DNA of 58,284 nucleotides from Candidatus Zhuqueibacterota bacterium (GCA_014728085.1 WJMF01000109.1:1-58284); one strand, 5' to 3'; positions 27,401 to 36,569 are shown, counted from the first letter of the stretch. Program-made: numbers and translations. Notes: generated by a model not told the origin, from the sequence alone.

Positions 27401-29484
27401 AGGGACTCGTTCAAACCTTTCTGGCCTATGCCGTCGACGGGGAGCCGGCAGAAGTGCAATTGATTTCTGAATCACCGCTCGAAGGCACGGTTGGGGATAC
27501 TTTGTCAAAACCGCTTCAAATCAGGGTTGTGGATCACAACGGGCATCCGCTCTATGATGTGCAGGTCAACTTTGAGCCATTATCGGCGGATGCGGACATT
27601 ATTCAGCCACAACCGGTAAAAAGTGACCGAAATGGTATGGCCATGGCCACATATCGACTGGGTAGCAAGGCAGGTTCACAAAAAGTTCTGGTCAGGCTGG
27701 CAACAACGGACTCTTTGGAGATAACCGTCACAGGAATGCCCGCAGCGCCCGCGGATATCGTTGCCTCCAGTGGTACGCCGCAGTATTGTACCGTAAAACA
27801 GCAACTACAACTCCCCTTTAGAGCGATGATTACCGATGCATTTGGCAATCCGATTCCCAATATCAAAATCAATTTTCAAATGATCGATGGAAACGGAGGC
27901 CGGTTTGTCGGTCCGGATACCGTCCTGACCAATTCAGGTGGTGTAGCTGCTGTTTACTTTGTAGCGGGCGAGAAAGCCGGCGACTATATTATTCGGGCAA
28001 AATCTCCTTCCCTGATCAGCCGGTCAGCCCTCTTCCACTGTACCGCTCGGGCAGATATTGCTTCCACCATCCAGATCATAGACGGGAACAACCAGGAAAT
28101 GACGGCAGGCAGACAACTGCTGGATCCGCTAAAGGTAGGCATCAGAGATCAGTATGACAATCCGGTACCGGATTTTGTGGTCAATTTCTACCCATATCAG
28201 GGATCGGTATTACAATCAGCAGATACCACCAACGATCAAGGCATAGCCCACTGCACCTGGCTGTTGGGTAACTCGCCGGGTAATAATGTGCTGCATGCCG
28301 GCAAAGCCGGCCAACCGGATTTCCGGGTTACATTTACAGCAACAGGCGTTACCAATGAATTTCCCTACTTTGTCAATATACCTGAAGATACCCTGTCGAT
28401 TTGGTATGGACAGGAATTTATTCAAATGGTAAAAATAGCAGACGGAGATAATGATCCTGTGGTGGCAACGGTGGAAAATAAACCCTTTTCGGCAAAATTT
28501 TCAGTCACCTCGGATCCTGCACAATATATGTTTCAGTGGACGCCGCAAGTGAATGATCGCTATGGTGTGCGCAAGCTGAAATTCCTCGTTCAGGATAATC
28601 AGGGTGGAATGGGTAAGGACTCTCTCTTTATCAGGGTTATTGGAAATTATCCGCCGACGCTTATCTATGCCAATGATTTACCGGTTACGATCACCAAACC
28701 GGATACGGTTCAATTCAGAGTTTTGGCAGCCGACCCGGAAGGGGATAATATTGTTTACACCTGGTACGTCGATGGCAAGGTGGTATTACAGGGCAAAAAC
28801 AGCTACATGTTCATTACCAGTCATTACTCCAGTGAATATCATAAAATCAGCTGTACAATATCTGACGGCGAACAACAGATTGAAAAAACCTGGTACCCCC
28901 TCTTAACCCATGTCGAGCTCGGTCATTTTTCAGCAACCCTGAAACCTTTTAAAGGGACGACACTGGAATGGCAGACACAATATGAAGCGGATAACATGGG
29001 CTTCCAGATTCTTCGCAGCTCCAGAGAAAACGGAGATTATCGCATCCTGACGCCGGACCTGATCGCATCGTCGCCACAGGGATTATATAGCTATCAGGAC
29101 AGCACAACAGAAAGGACTCGAGACTATTATTATAAATTAAAAGCATTCGGATCGGATGGCGCGACGCAACTCTATGGTCCGGTCAAAGCAAAAGCCTCAC
29201 TGCCGGAAACGTTCAAAGTCTATCAAAATTTCCCAAATCCCTTTAACCCGGACACCAAGATCCGGTTTCAACTGCCTCGCTCCACCCATACCAGGATTAT
29301 TATTTACAATGTTCAGGGACAACAAGTCAGAACACTTGTTGATGATCAGCTGTCGCCGGGTTATCATGAAATACACTGGGATGCTCTGAATAAAAATGAA
29401 AAACGGGTTGCATCAGGCGTATACTATTACCGCATCGAAGCTGGTCAATTTAGCGCTCTCAAAAAAATGGTTCTGTTAAAATAA
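21436..29484 (+). CDS. Giant secreted SGNH-hydrolase / Ig-repeat protein with type IX sorting domain
   Basis: The TTG start gives 2682 residues and a signal peptide ending IVEAKP. Domains in order: an SGNH/GDSL hydrolase (about 28-232; G-N-S at 35, G-T-N-N at 114, D-G-I-H at 209-212, so catalytic Ser, Asn, Asp and His are present); a fibronectin-III-like domain (about 238-335); a laminin-G/concanavalin-like beta domain (about 350-555); an Ig-like (invasin Big_1 type) unit split by a CBM6/35-like insert (about 618-745, IWLEAEDGFL); 14 further Ig-like units to about 2304, each with a D-x-x-G-N-P-x-P-like strand and an S-D-x-N-G-x-A-type strand; cadherin-like and fibronectin-like units; and a sorting domain from about 2595 (YQNFPNPFNPDTKIRF). 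It is probably a cell-surface esterase-adhesin. The substrate is unknown. Confidence 0.9.
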   Translation: MSLRKQLFYHIWVIVFGLLLSSIVEAKPWRIMAVGNSITKGVGSTDDYGFRKKLYSGLTNAGIQFQMVGPDGEPFNAYFKPGADIEDFLPGGEKPISQAVMNNYQPNMIILHLGTNNIQNSDESLKDAKRELLQLLRELTKYTDGTLGNYLERIILCKIPPKKIADNASPYVDLFNAYIDELFFERPAGVARNKITVCNTPINVADLVDGIHPDDYGYAKIAGDFVDIIRGLSAASDNYAPGRLAWGPSRAIDGETALLQWRATGDDGNFGKANLYELRYATYELTAENFNTGVLVSLGKTKNVFEDEQAQIDKLTPGITYFFGLRAYDEWNNAGKLNFFSLEMPAATKNEFCDDFIDTELTDWSYNPDYTVVDECLSNTNSATGWNALAVYQNGSYTANSKSITVTLTWSDIADFNGMEGTGIAMMLDEPSSETTEGYLVKVSIDEGKATGISLFKLTINYSVASLQYLDSEGVQADPNAPAIPQGSNLKVKYSLSYTDGYTFSVYLNDIPLGIVTDPEMELGQADQLYSGLMLYGGSENNIDKYCIEVPPLDPHHLVKYGGDGQSGPVTKSPPEFIKVKSEDINNLGVPNVVVEFSTVQGNGFLSTDSIADQFTGDIWLEAEDGFLDVYSKNADGNASGSQYISVPTGIGELYNKGEALYNVYVPKNGIYNVWLRLITPSDKQNSLYLDIDGNTVEWSPINVTTSWAWFQKYAFRMDKGLVQFKIKNREPGTKVDKILLTTNAYGSIPGTGGSPVRFSNVTDGLGIAYTRVTFPEHADSLKVRAYAPTVPNDNEQVFTVYAEALEPASMVYASARDTIVKAGDLVNLQVQLQDQYGNNCQSYPVLYTVVSGDGRFAADTISTEVSSDANGTASAKLRMGFISDVTTVRATLPGEPDIPALEFTLRKGEGPTEIIKLPEGDLQAAPVNSELAAPLRVRVVNAQGEPFANFPVPFEIISGDGLINGQYKSLVDTTDQNGIAAVGLTVGKAAGDSINVVKIDVALLNAPLYFYAHGLAGQARGLLKIHGDNQQRSAGRTFIDSLVVKVVDEYGNGKPGYSVRFSDHFTDGHFEGQQEVTRESDANGFVSVYYTAGRIAGSRNITVEGIPQLPNGQVTFSLTVLPPAASQIVIVSGNKKRYEVNSIVTEPLKVRVLDPFGDFVANVNVWFKVLQGNGKLTGLDSMQIQSDSNGEAMVTTFRLGTEAGFLNNEILVYLQDKTVDPVLFQLTGDPGAAYVMEVLGDTTFYAQPGQEGIQLGVKVRDAFNNPRPGHKVTFTTEGSGSFIDGKSYIDTFTDNDGNAIVDYTMGKNPLFAEKISAISFRPKISGAHLLGSPARFHGQYLSGDVFRLIKISGDLTQSADVMSTLGQPFVVEAQDLYELPVPNLELVFKVISGSGSIGLNEEVVVKTDNNGRASVMLTVGKKAGDRNQIVRVSVKNNADVASVQFSASAKAGDADLLVVNGDTAWTGSVDMNLSPTVMVTDLYENPKPGYPVFFEIIQGEGKVNGQDTLTLFTNNNGIARVSWTLGNQPDSNRIRVTAEMANGEHLRHSPVIFSAYTKSANPVYMILQSAQNDTGVIGQPLHQPIRVLITDYYNNPVPNHRVDINVISFSRTAHIENIAPSDTAYIVTDANGIATAQLILGNAAEKVWVHIRSSFNGQPLINKNESASVITVTVESLPTFAHKVTLLGDSLVTAAAGSTVEVKVQIEDRNGQPLTLPHPVYFSIQDQESTLGQDGNNFQIQNSNDGRANILWNLGTTAGEKTNQMRIQVKNNEKDVVNSPLTVWASLLSGRPNNIKSNLTATGPVLANGTSQSEVTVELKDQYGNPVAGKIVYLQISGEGNTVHQPSEVTNAEGRAIGYIKSTKAGPKTVHARISDSPSFDISTQVDFYSDDPRNLVVVAGDKQSGNRGTILPDPFVIKVEDSNHNPVRDIALQFTISQGQGQFKENDATSFMTTTDSAGLGRAFLVLGTENNSATYVRVTSPHPNLQGLVQTFLAYAVDGEPAEVQLISESPLEGTVGDTLSKPLQIRVVDHNGHPLYDVQVNFEPLSADADIIQPQPVKSDRNGMAMATYRLGSKAGSQKVLVRLATTDSLEITVTGMPAAPADIVASSGTPQYCTVKQQLQLPFRAMITDAFGNPIPNIKINFQMIDGNGGRFVGPDTVLTNSGGVAAVYFVAGEKAGDYIIRAKSPSLISRSALFHCTARADIASTIQIIDGNNQEMTAGRQLLDPLKVGIRDQYDNPVPDFVVNFYPYQGSVLQSADTTNDQGIAHCTWLLGNSPGNNVLHAGKAGQPDFRVTFTATGVTNEFPYFVNIPEDTLSIWYGQEFIQMVKIADGDNDPVVATVENKPFSAKFSVTSDPAQYMFQWTPQVNDRYGVRKLKFLVQDNQGGMGKDSLFIRVIGNYPPTLIYANDLPVTITKPDTVQFRVLAADPEGDNIVYTWYVDGKVVLQGKNSYMFITSHYSSEYHKISCTISDGEQQIEKTWYPLLTHVELGHFSATLKPFKGTTLEWQTQYEADNMGFQILRSSRENGDYRILTPDLIASSPQGLYSYQDSTTERTRDYYYKLKAFGSDGATQLYGPVKAKASLPETFKVYQNFPNPFNPDTKIRFQLPRSTHTRIIIYNVQGQQVRTLVDDQLSPGYHEIHWDALNKNEKRVASGVYYYRIEAGQFSALKKMVLLK

Positions 29485-29581
29485 GGTCACGTCAAGAACA
29501 GAGGAAAGGGAAAAAATCACAACGCCTTTAGAAAACAGCCGATTACCCGGAAGAATTCAACAAGATGATTGGTATCGGTTT

Positions 29582-30991
29582 TTGGCCATTTTTCTGCTGC
29601 ATATCATGATAGCGCTGACCGTTAAGGAGTTGTTCGGACTTTATATTCAAAACGAGTCCGGAAGATATACATGGGACTGGTTCTGGCAAACCCTGCCGGC
29701 ATCAGCTCTGCAGATGGATTGCTGCAGGAGTATATACTATTTGCATGCCCAACCTCCCTTTTATAATCTGATCGGTGCCGGTTTTATAAAATGTTTTACG
29801 TCGAATTCTCTGGAGGCGATTCACTATTTTCATATTTTACTCGGTGGCCTGATGTCTGCCTCTGCCTATTTTATTCTTTTCTCCTTTAGCCGGAGCAGAG
29901 CATTTTCTCTGCTGCTGGCTATGATTCTGGCCATCCATCCTGCTCTATTTCTTTACCAGTCATACGCGTTGTATACGATTTTGGCGGCATTTCTGGTGAT
30001 GGCTGCTCTCTTTTTCCTGATCATGCATCAGCAATACAGACGCGATTATTTCCTGCTCTTGTTTCTTTTCAGCCTCAACCTGCTCGTTTTGACCAGAAGC
30101 GTTTTTCATATTGTCCTGCTTATTCCGGCCCTGGCTCTGGTGGCTTTAATCTGTAAACAAAAAAAACGCATCATGCTCTTCGCGCTGCTGATATCGCTGT
30201 TATCCATCTCCTGGTATATCAAAAATGAAATTCAATTCGGTTTTTTTGCTGGCAGTAGTTGGGGAGGATTGGGATTATGGAAAATCACCATGCAAAATTA
30301 TACAACGGAAGAGATGCAGGAATGGGTTGACAAGGGTGTGGTTGATGAATGCGTTGTTGACCACTATCCCTTTACACCTCCGGCTGCATATGAAATCTGT
30401 GGTTTTTCCCGTAAAGCAGAGCATGCGGTTCTGTCACAAAACGATTACAACAATATCAATATAATCGATATTTCCGGACTTTATCAGAGGAACGCGCTCC
30501 GGCTGATCCGTCACGATCCGATACATTATCTGAAAAACTGTATGTACGCTTTTATCAGGTTTACCCGTCCGTCAAGTCAATTCAAACATCTCGCCAACAA
30601 CCGGGAAAAGATTCATTTTCTTGATTATCTCTATGCTGATATTTTGCAGGGTCAATTCATTAAATCACGATTAAGGGGTATTCCTTTCGGTCCGGTCCTG
30701 TTCCTGCTTTTACCGACCGGAACGCTCTTTTTTCTCGTCCTCCTGTTGAAAACCAGGCCAACGGCAAAAACCTGGATCAAAACCATCAACAGAGAGGCTC
30801 CCCTGGTATTTACTGTCTGTATCGTGATTTACACCCTTCTGGTTGGTTCTATGCTCGAGTATGGCGAAAACGACCGGTTCAAATTTCTCATAGAGATGCC
30901 GTTATGGTCCTTTTTACTCTCTCTCCCCTATATTTACAACCGGTACACTCACCTTTTGAGAACACCGGATTCCGCTCCAAATCAAAATTAA
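29582..30991 (+). CDS. GT-C-type polytopic membrane glycosyltransferase-like protein
   Basis: About 469 residues with 9-11 hydrophobic segments and a large loop with YYLHAQPPFYNL before the second, the layout of ArnT/PMT-like GT-C enzymes that move sugars from lipid carriers. A loop at about 225-310 carries several cysteines. The start is a problem. TTG at 29582 has no ribosome-binding site and starts inside the first helix, while the frame stays open back to 29480 without ATG, GTG or TTG. The GAGG of 29501-29504 would best serve an ATC at 29516, adding 22 polar residues (ending QQDDWYRF) that read like a real N-terminus. I list the canonical TTG. Family by topology only. Confidence 0.65.
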   Translation: MAIFLLHIMIALTVKELFGLYIQNESGRYTWDWFWQTLPASALQMDCCRSIYYLHAQPPFYNLIGAGFIKCFTSNSLEAIHYFHILLGGLMSASAYFILFSFSRSRAFSLLLAMILAIHPALFLYQSYALYTILAAFLVMAALFFLIMHQQYRRDYFLLLFLFSLNLLVLTRSVFHIVLLIPALALVALICKQKKRIMLFALLISLLSISWYIKNEIQFGFFAGSSWGGLGLWKITMQNYTTEEMQEWVDKGVVDECVVDHYPFTPPAAYEICGFSRKAEHAVLSQNDYNNINIIDISGLYQRNALRLIRHDPIHYLKNCMYAFIRFTRPSSQFKHLANNREKIHFLDYLYADILQGQFIKSRLRGIPFGPVLFLLLPTGTLFFLVLLLKTRPTAKTWIKTINREAPLVFTVCIVIYTLLVGSMLEYGENDRFKFLIEMPLWSFLLSLPYIYNRYTHLLRTPDSAPNQN

Positions 30992-31061
30992 GTTTTGCAT
31001 ATTGGCTTTATTCGGTTATATTTATAAATCTTTAATCGAATTGATCCATAAGGAAGGGAAG

Positions 31062-31964
31062 ATGTCTGAATTTTTATATATCGGCGAAACCGCAGCGCTG
31101 ACAGCTGCATTTTTATGGGGCGGCTCCACGCTGGTGTTTGAACATACCGGGAAAAAAATGGGATCATTTACCACCAATCTCCTTCGAATAATGATTGGTT
31201 TGATCTTGATGTGTCTTGTTTTATATATTCAAAAAGGATACATCTTCCCCTTACAGGCCAGCAAAGAGCAAATGTTTTGGCTGGGACTATCCGGAATTGT
31301 CGGTCTGGCAATTGGTGATGGTGCCTTGTATGTAAGCCTTGTCATTATCGGACCACGACTGGCAACGCTCTTGTTGTCCCTTGCACCTCCCATTACAGTG
31401 GTTCTGGCCTGGATTTTCATCGACGAAAAACTGGGGTCGCTGGCGATTGCAGGCATTATTCTTACCGTTGCAGGGATTATCTGGGTGGTGAATGAAAAAA
31501 ACCTTCCGGAACAGATTTCCGGCTCAAAAATCAAGGGGATACTCTTTGGAATCCTGGCAGCTGCCGGACAGGCAACAGGGGTTTTATTGGTTAAATATGG
31601 ATTTCAACAGGAGCTCGATGCGCTTTCTGCGACTGTTTTACGCATGCTGCCGGCGACTCTATTCTTGCTGATTATTGCATTACTTCGCGGGCGGCTGGTC
31701 AGGATTTTTCGGGCGGTCAACAATCGCCAGGATGCATTGCTCATCTTCTTCGGATCTATTATCGGTCCGTTTCTCGGGGTATGGCTCTCGATCGTAGCGG
31801 TCAAATACACAGAAGCAGGTGTGGCGGCAACCTTGCTGGCAACCGTTCCCATCACCGTTATTCCTCTGATCATCATCATTAAAAAATTCAAACCCTCTCC
31901 AAGAGCAATTCTGGGGGCGGTGCTTGCAGTGGCAGGTGTGGCGTTGATCTTTTTGCGCCAATAA
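31062..31964 (+). CDS. EamA/DMT-family exporter
   Basis: The ATG at 31062 follows AAGGAAGGGAAG. The 300-residue product has ten predicted membrane helices in two EamA repeats: the first with ALTAAFLWGGSTLVFEH and the second from about residue 155 (GILFGILAAAGQATGVLLVKYG). The ends of the repeats show the usual LGSLAIAGIILTVAGIIWV and AILGAVLAVAGVALIF segments. EamA proteins export amino acids, nucleosides or other small metabolites; the substrate cannot be read. A bidirectional terminator follows. Confidence 0.92.
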   Translation: MSEFLYIGETAALTAAFLWGGSTLVFEHTGKKMGSFTTNLLRIMIGLILMCLVLYIQKGYIFPLQASKEQMFWLGLSGIVGLAIGDGALYVSLVIIGPRLATLLLSLAPPITVVLAWIFIDEKLGSLAIAGIILTVAGIIWVVNEKNLPEQISGSKIKGILFGILAAAGQATGVLLVKYGFQQELDALSATVLRMLPATLFLLIIALLRGRLVRIFRAVNNRQDALLIFFGSIIGPFLGVWLSIVAVKYTEAGVAATLLATVPITVIPLIIIIKKFKPSPRAILGAVLAVAGVALIFLRQ

Positions 31965-31967
31965 TCA

Positions 31968-31994
31968 AGCCGCAAAAGCAAAGCTCTTGCGGCT
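31968..31994. terminator. Bidirectional terminator hairpin between EamA and pyrophosphatase genes
   Basis: AGCCGCAAAAGC (31968-31979) and GCTCTTGCGGCT (31983-31994) pair over 11 of 12 positions around an AAA loop. It starts four bases after the EamA stop and lies 55 bp beyond the stop of the convergent pyrophosphatase gene, so it can serve both. T-runs are short on both sides. Confidence 0.75.
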
Positions 31995-32049
31995 TTGAGT
32001 GTTCAGGGAAAACCCTTTTGCCGGGAAAAAAAGTCTGGTTTATCAATAT

Positions 32050-34245
32050 TTAGAGCAACGAAAAGGCAACCGTAACACCGGCCATAACGATCGCGACCAT
32101 GCTCATCAATTTGATAAGAATATTCAGGCTCGGACCGGAAGTGTCCTTAAAAGGGTCGCCCACGGTATCACCGACAACAGCGGCTTTATGGGCATCGGAT
32201 CCTTTACCACCAAGATTACCTTCTTCAATATATTTCTTGGCATTGTCCCATGCACCACCGGCATTGGCCATAAAGATTGCCAGAACAAATCCGGCTCCCA
32301 GACCGCCGACGAGCAGGCCCATAACCCCGGAAACGCCCAAAACGATACCGGTCAATATGGGGATAATAATCGCCAGCAATGACGGCAGCATCATCTCTTT
32401 TTGAGCGCCGCGTGTGGATATTTCGACGCAGGTGGCATAATCCGGTTCGGTTTTACCTTCGAGTATTCCGGCGATTTCACGGAATTGGCGGCGCACTTCA
32501 TCAACCATTTTAGCAGCAGCGCGTCCCACGGCCTGCATGGTCAGTCCACAGAATAAAAACGCCATCATGGAACCGATAAAAACACCCACCAGAACCTTGG
32601 GATTCATCAGGGTGACGTTATAATAGGACATAAAATCGTAAAGTCCGGCTTGAGCTGTATCCACCAGGGTGCCGTCGGCGAGTTCAAGCGTTGTTTTTCC
32701 GATTCGGACCAAACCGATTTTTAATTCTTCGATGTAAGAGGCGAGTAACGCCAGGGCGGTCAGCGCTGCAGAGCCAATGGCAAATCCTTTACCAGTCGCT
32801 GCCGTTGTATTGCCCAGTGCATCCAACGCGTCGGTGCGGTTTCGAACCGTCTCTCCGAGTCCGCTCATCTCTGCATTGCCGCCGGCATTGTCGGCGATAG
32901 GTCCATAGGCATCCGTAGCCAGGGTTATACCGAGCGTAGAGAGCATCCCCACTGCGGCAATACCGATTCCATAGAGTCCCATACTCACATTCTGCAATTG
33001 CCATTCAGCTGCGAACAGATAAGACAGCAACATACCGGTTACGATAGAGAGTACGGGAATCGCAGTAGAAAGCATTCCGGTACCCAGACCGGAAATAATG
33101 AGCGTGGCCGGTCCGGTTTCCGAACTCTCAGCGATTCGACGCGTGGGCGAAAAAGAGTGAGAGGTAAAATACTCGGTTGCCTTGCCGATGATGATACCGG
33201 TAACCAACCCGACGATAATGGAAAAGGTAAATCCGACTGCATTGGGCAAACCAAGCAGATGCATAATCACAAAGGCGAAAACAACGATCAGAACAGAACT
33301 GAGGTTAACGCCCCGGGACAGTGCTTTGAGGAGATCGCGCTGGCCGGCGTCTTCCCTGGTCCGGACAGAGTAAATACCGAGAATGGAAAGCACGGTACCC
33401 ATCGCACCGATCAGCATGGGAGCGATAACACCTTTAAACTGTACTTCCACGCCGAGTTTCAGAAAAGCGGCTGCGCCAAGTGCGGCGGTTGCCAAAATAG
33501 AGCCGGCATAAGATTCATAAAGATCGGCGCCCATACCGGCGACATCGCCGACATTATCACCAACGTTATCCGCTATGGTTGCCGGATTGCGCGGATCATC
33601 TTCCGGTATATTGGCTTCAATTTTTCCTACCAGGTCCGCGCCGACATCGGCAGCCTTTGTATAAATACCGCCTCCGACACGAGCAAAAAGAGCCTGGGTA
33701 GAAGCACCCATTCCGAATGTAAGCATGGTAGTGGTAATTATCACCAGATTATGGGTACTGTTCGCAGCAGGATAAACAAGGTTCAGGGCATAGAACCAGA
33801 TTGAAATATCGAGCAGTGCCAGACCGACGACAACAAGTCCCATCACCGCACCGCTGCGAAAGGCGATTTGCAGTCCGGCATTTAAAGAATTTCTCGCAGC
33901 ATTGGTTGTTCTGGCGGAAGCATAGGTAGCGGTTTTCATGCCAAAGAAACCAGCCAGTCCCGAGAAAAAACCACCCGTTAAAAAGGCAAAAGGGACCCAT
34001 GGATTTTGCAACTTGAAAACATAGGCCATCAATGAAAAAAGACCGGTCAAAACGATGAAAACAATCGTTACCACTTTGTACTGCTGTCTCAAATAAGCCA
34101 TGGCGCCCTCGCGAACGTGGGCTGCAATCGTGGCCATTCTTTCAGTTCCTTCACTTTCCTTCATCATTTGGCGAAAGAATACAACGGCAAACGCCAGCGC
34201 CAAAACAGAAGCAACAGGAACAATCCAAAACAGTCCGTTAAGCAT
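32050..34245 (-). CDS. hppA: Membrane-bound ion-translocating pyrophosphatase
   Basis: The 731-residue product has about 16 membrane helices and the family's pyrophosphate/magnesium motifs: [20 protein letters not shown] and [20 protein letters not shown] near residues 208-245, and a C-terminal [21 protein letters not shown]. The segment [10 protein letters not shown] near residue 476 has alanine where K+-independent enzymes carry lysine, pointing to the K+-dependent subfamily. Whether it pumps H+, Na+ or both cannot be decided by eye. The enzyme couples hydrolysis of pyrophosphate from biosynthesis to an ion gradient. It appears to be a single-gene unit with CGGAGA before the start. Confidence 0.97.
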   Translation of the reverse strand: MLNGLFWIVPVASVLALAFAVVFFRQMMKESEGTERMATIAAHVREGAMAYLRQQYKVVTIVFIVLTGLFSLMAYVFKLQNPWVPFAFLTGGFFSGLAGFFGMKTATYASARTTNAARNSLNAGLQIAFRSGAVMGLVVVGLALLDISIWFYALNLVYPAANSTHNLVIITTTMLTFGMGASTQALFARVGGGIYTKAADVGADLVGKIEANIPEDDPRNPATIADNVGDNVGDVAGMGADLYESYAGSILATAALGAAAFLKLGVEVQFKGVIAPMLIGAMGTVLSILGIYSVRTREDAGQRDLLKALSRGVNLSSVLIVVFAFVIMHLLGLPNAVGFTFSIIVGLVTGIIIGKATEYFTSHSFSPTRRIAESSETGPATLIISGLGTGMLSTAIPVLSIVTGMLLSYLFAAEWQLQNVSMGLYGIGIAAVGMLSTLGITLATDAYGPIADNAGGNAEMSGLGETVRNRTDALDALGNTTAATGKGFAIGSAALTALALLASYIEELKIGLVRIGKTTLELADGTLVDTAQAGLYDFMSYYNVTLMNPKVLVGVFIGSMMAFLFCGLTMQAVGRAAAKMVDEVRRQFREIAGILEGKTEPDYATCVEISTRGAQKEMMLPSLLAIIIPILTGIVLGVSGVMGLLVGGLGAGFVLAIFMANAGGAWDNAKKYIEEGNLGGKGSDAHKAAVVGDTVGDPFKDTSGPSLNILIKLMSMVAIVMAGVTVAFSLL

Positions 34246-34496
34246 TTCGTGTTCTCCGTTTAATTTACTTTAGGTTTATATATTCATATTGACATATTTA
34301 CACATCTTTTACGGCCAATAACATTCTGATCGAACTCGCCCCTACCGATTTAAAAGGGTAAAAGGACAAAGAGAGATGAACTCTGGATGAGACGAGCATT
34401 TTGAAACTAAAATTGAACCGGTTCAGATAGAACTTCAAATATACATTATTTCTTAATTAATGTCAATATCAATTCAAAAAAAATTGTAAAAATAAC

Positions 34497-35426
34497 TCAG
34501 GATATTTTATCCACCTCGTTGTTGATGAGAGATTTTTGCGCCCGCATGAGAAAGAGGCTGCCAATGACCAGCCCGATGCCGGCAATCCACTGCACAGGGG
34601 AAAGGCGTTCATTAAAGAGGAAAAATGAGAAAAATGCGGTTATAAAAGCAGAGAGCAAATTGCTGGTCGATGCAATGGCAACGCCGATTCGTTTAACCGC
34701 GACATAAAAAAAAGTATGAGCACCGGTAATACCGATCAGACCGGAAAGGAGAATAAGGAGCTGCACCGAACGCGGCGCTTCGAGAGCGTCCCGGTAATCC
34801 CCGAAAAGCAACATAACCAGAAGCAAACCAACCGCTGTATAGGATGAGATGACGCCAAAAGCGGTGCGTGAATCGATTTCCGACATATATTTACGCACGG
34901 AAACCTGATACCCTGCCCAAAAAATACCGGCAAAAAAGACCAAAATAATTCCCGTTAAAAATGTAGAGGTATCCGAGGCCTTGATCTTGCCGGAAAAAGA
35001 CATAAAAACAAAACCGGTAACCACCAATATGAATCCGGTCCAGAAAACAGGGTTTCTAATCAGCCGTCGTTCATCATGGAAAAGCACAAATGAACTCAGC
35101 ACCGCCCACAAAATGGAAATTCTGACCAAAAAGGCCATCAGGCCGGGATCGATATAATACGGCGTCCAGGCCCACAAAACCTGGCCGACGAAATTGATGG
35201 CAGCCGGTACAATGGCCGCCCGGAAAATTTTACGCTGCAAGCGCCCTTTACGCCATTCATGTAAAATCCAGGGAAGCAGAATGATCGCAGCAAATGGATA
35301 GCGAATCCCATTCGATGTCCAGCCATCTATATAGCCCGTAAAATATTTTAAAAAGAGCGGTACAGCACTCCAGCACAGTATAGCGCCAAATAGTGCTATG
35401 GTCGCTCTGGGATCAATATGCCGCAT
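34497..35426 (-). CDS. EamA/DMT-family exporter
   Basis: The 309-residue product has ten predicted helices in two EamA halves: AIFGAILCWSAVPLFLKYF-like start (ALFGAILCWSAVPLFLKYF), FVGQVLWAWTPYYIDPG, and in the second half IILVFFAGIFWAGYQVSVRKYM and LSPVQWIAGIGLVIGSLFLM. It is unrelated in detail to the other EamA gene at 31062 beyond the shared family. The substrate is unknown. It lies 251 bp downstream of the pyrophosphatase start on the same strand and is preceded by its own gap, so it is probably transcribed alone. Confidence 0.9.
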   Translation of the reverse strand: MRHIDPRATIALFGAILCWSAVPLFLKYFTGYIDGWTSNGIRYPFAAIILLPWILHEWRKGRLQRKIFRAAIVPAAINFVGQVLWAWTPYYIDPGLMAFLVRISILWAVLSSFVLFHDERRLIRNPVFWTGFILVVTGFVFMSFSGKIKASDTSTFLTGIILVFFAGIFWAGYQVSVRKYMSEIDSRTAFGVISSYTAVGLLLVMLLFGDYRDALEAPRSVQLLILLSGLIGITGAHTFFYVAVKRIGVAIASTSNLLSAFITAFFSFFLFNERLSPVQWIAGIGLVIGSLFLMRAQKSLINNEVDKIS

Positions 35427-35513
35427 TACATATCTTTCTGCTACTTTGGGTACGCAGCTGACCTACGGAGGGAGGCTATGATTTTATGTTGAGGTAATGC
35501 ACGATATTCAGGA

Positions 35514-36494
35514 TTATTCAACTCCGCGTATTTTTTGCATAAACTGGTGACGTAAATAGAGATCCGGATTTTCGGTCCGTTTAAATGACACTTTGCCTTT
35601 AAAATCATCAAGTGATTCAAAATCATGCGTCTTCATCCAGGATGCAAACTGCTCGTTGAGAGTTGAAAGGGTCTGCACCCCCTTTTTATAGAGAACCGAT
35701 GCGACCTGGACAGCCGAGGCGCCTGCCAGAATCATTTTGGCAACGCCTTCCGCGTCGTGTATACCGGTGGTGGCGGCAAGGTCACATGAGATTTTACCGA
35801 ATAAAAGCGCAACCCATCGCAAACTGTTGTGGTAATCATTTGCAGTGGTAAATTGAAAAGTAGTGGTCGGCTTTAGTTTTTTAACATCAATATCCGGATC
35901 CGTAAAGCGGTTGAACAGAACCAGGCCTCCGGCACCTGCCTCACAGAGTTGGTGAGCCATGTTGGCAAGAGAAGCAAAATAAGGCGCTATTTTCAGGGCA
36001 ATGGGCAAATGGGTGTTTTCCCGAACGCCACGAACGATCTCAATGTACCGCTCTTCGACTTGCTGCGATGTGGTTTCTATATCCGCAGGCATTGAATAGA
36101 CGTTGAGCTCAATGGCATCCGCACCCGAATTTTGCAGTTGTTTGGCATAACTCGGCCATCTTTCCGAGGAAACGCAATTCACACTGGCGATAACAGGGAT
36201 ATCCACACGCTTTTTAGCCTCTTCGATGGTTCGGCAATATTCTCTGGGGCCGTACTGCAGTTCCAGCTCTGAACGCAGATAATCATACGCCTCGGTATGA
36301 TAGCCGGTGCTGTCTTTAATTTCATAATCCTGTTGTGCTAAAACCTCTTCAAACAGACTTTTTAAAACCACAGCTCCTGCGCCTGCGTCCGCACAAGCTT
36401 TTACATCATCAGCAGATTTGCTCAAGCCGCTGCTTGCCACAATAACCGGACTTTGCAATTCCAATCCCAACCAAGTCGTTTTCAGATCTGGCAT
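35514..36494 (-). CDS. Dihydroorotate-dehydrogenase-like flavoprotein
   Basis: Strong AAGGAG precedes the ATG. The 326-residue product is a DHOD-like TIM-barrel protein: TTWLGLELQSPVIVASSGLS at the start, VVLKSLFEE, VIASVNCVS, AIELNVY, ALKIAPYF, GLVLFNRFTDPDID, and a phosphate-binding ATTGIHDAEGVAKMILAGASAVQVASVLY. The family normally binds FMN. It belongs to the paralogous group often annotated as dihydroorotate dehydrogenase-like, found outside pyrimidine operons, and no pyr genes are near. The catalytic cysteine in N-C-V-S sits where class 1 enzymes differ, so I do not claim the pyrimidine reaction. Confidence 0.88.
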   Translation of the reverse strand: MPDLKTTWLGLELQSPVIVASSGLSKSADDVKACADAGAGAVVLKSLFEEVLAQQDYEIKDSTGYHTEAYDYLRSELELQYGPREYCRTIEEAKKRVDIPVIASVNCVSSERWPSYAKQLQNSGADAIELNVYSMPADIETTSQQVEERYIEIVRGVRENTHLPIALKIAPYFASLANMAHQLCEAGAGGLVLFNRFTDPDIDVKKLKPTTTFQFTTANDYHNSLRWVALLFGKISCDLAATTGIHDAEGVAKMILAGASAVQVASVLYKKGVQTLSTLNEQFASWMKTHDFESLDDFKGKVSFKRTENPDLYLRHQFMQKIRGVE

Positions 36495-36569
36495 TCACGA
36501 GCTCCTTATGTTCCACTTTTTAAATCATAAAATATAAATATATCAAGATAAAATTCTTTGCGCCGAAAA

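Noticed and set aside
32098-33804. Long plus-strand open frames opposite the pyrophosphatase gene
   Set aside because: They are shadows of the minus-strand hppA gene, whose family motifs are complete.
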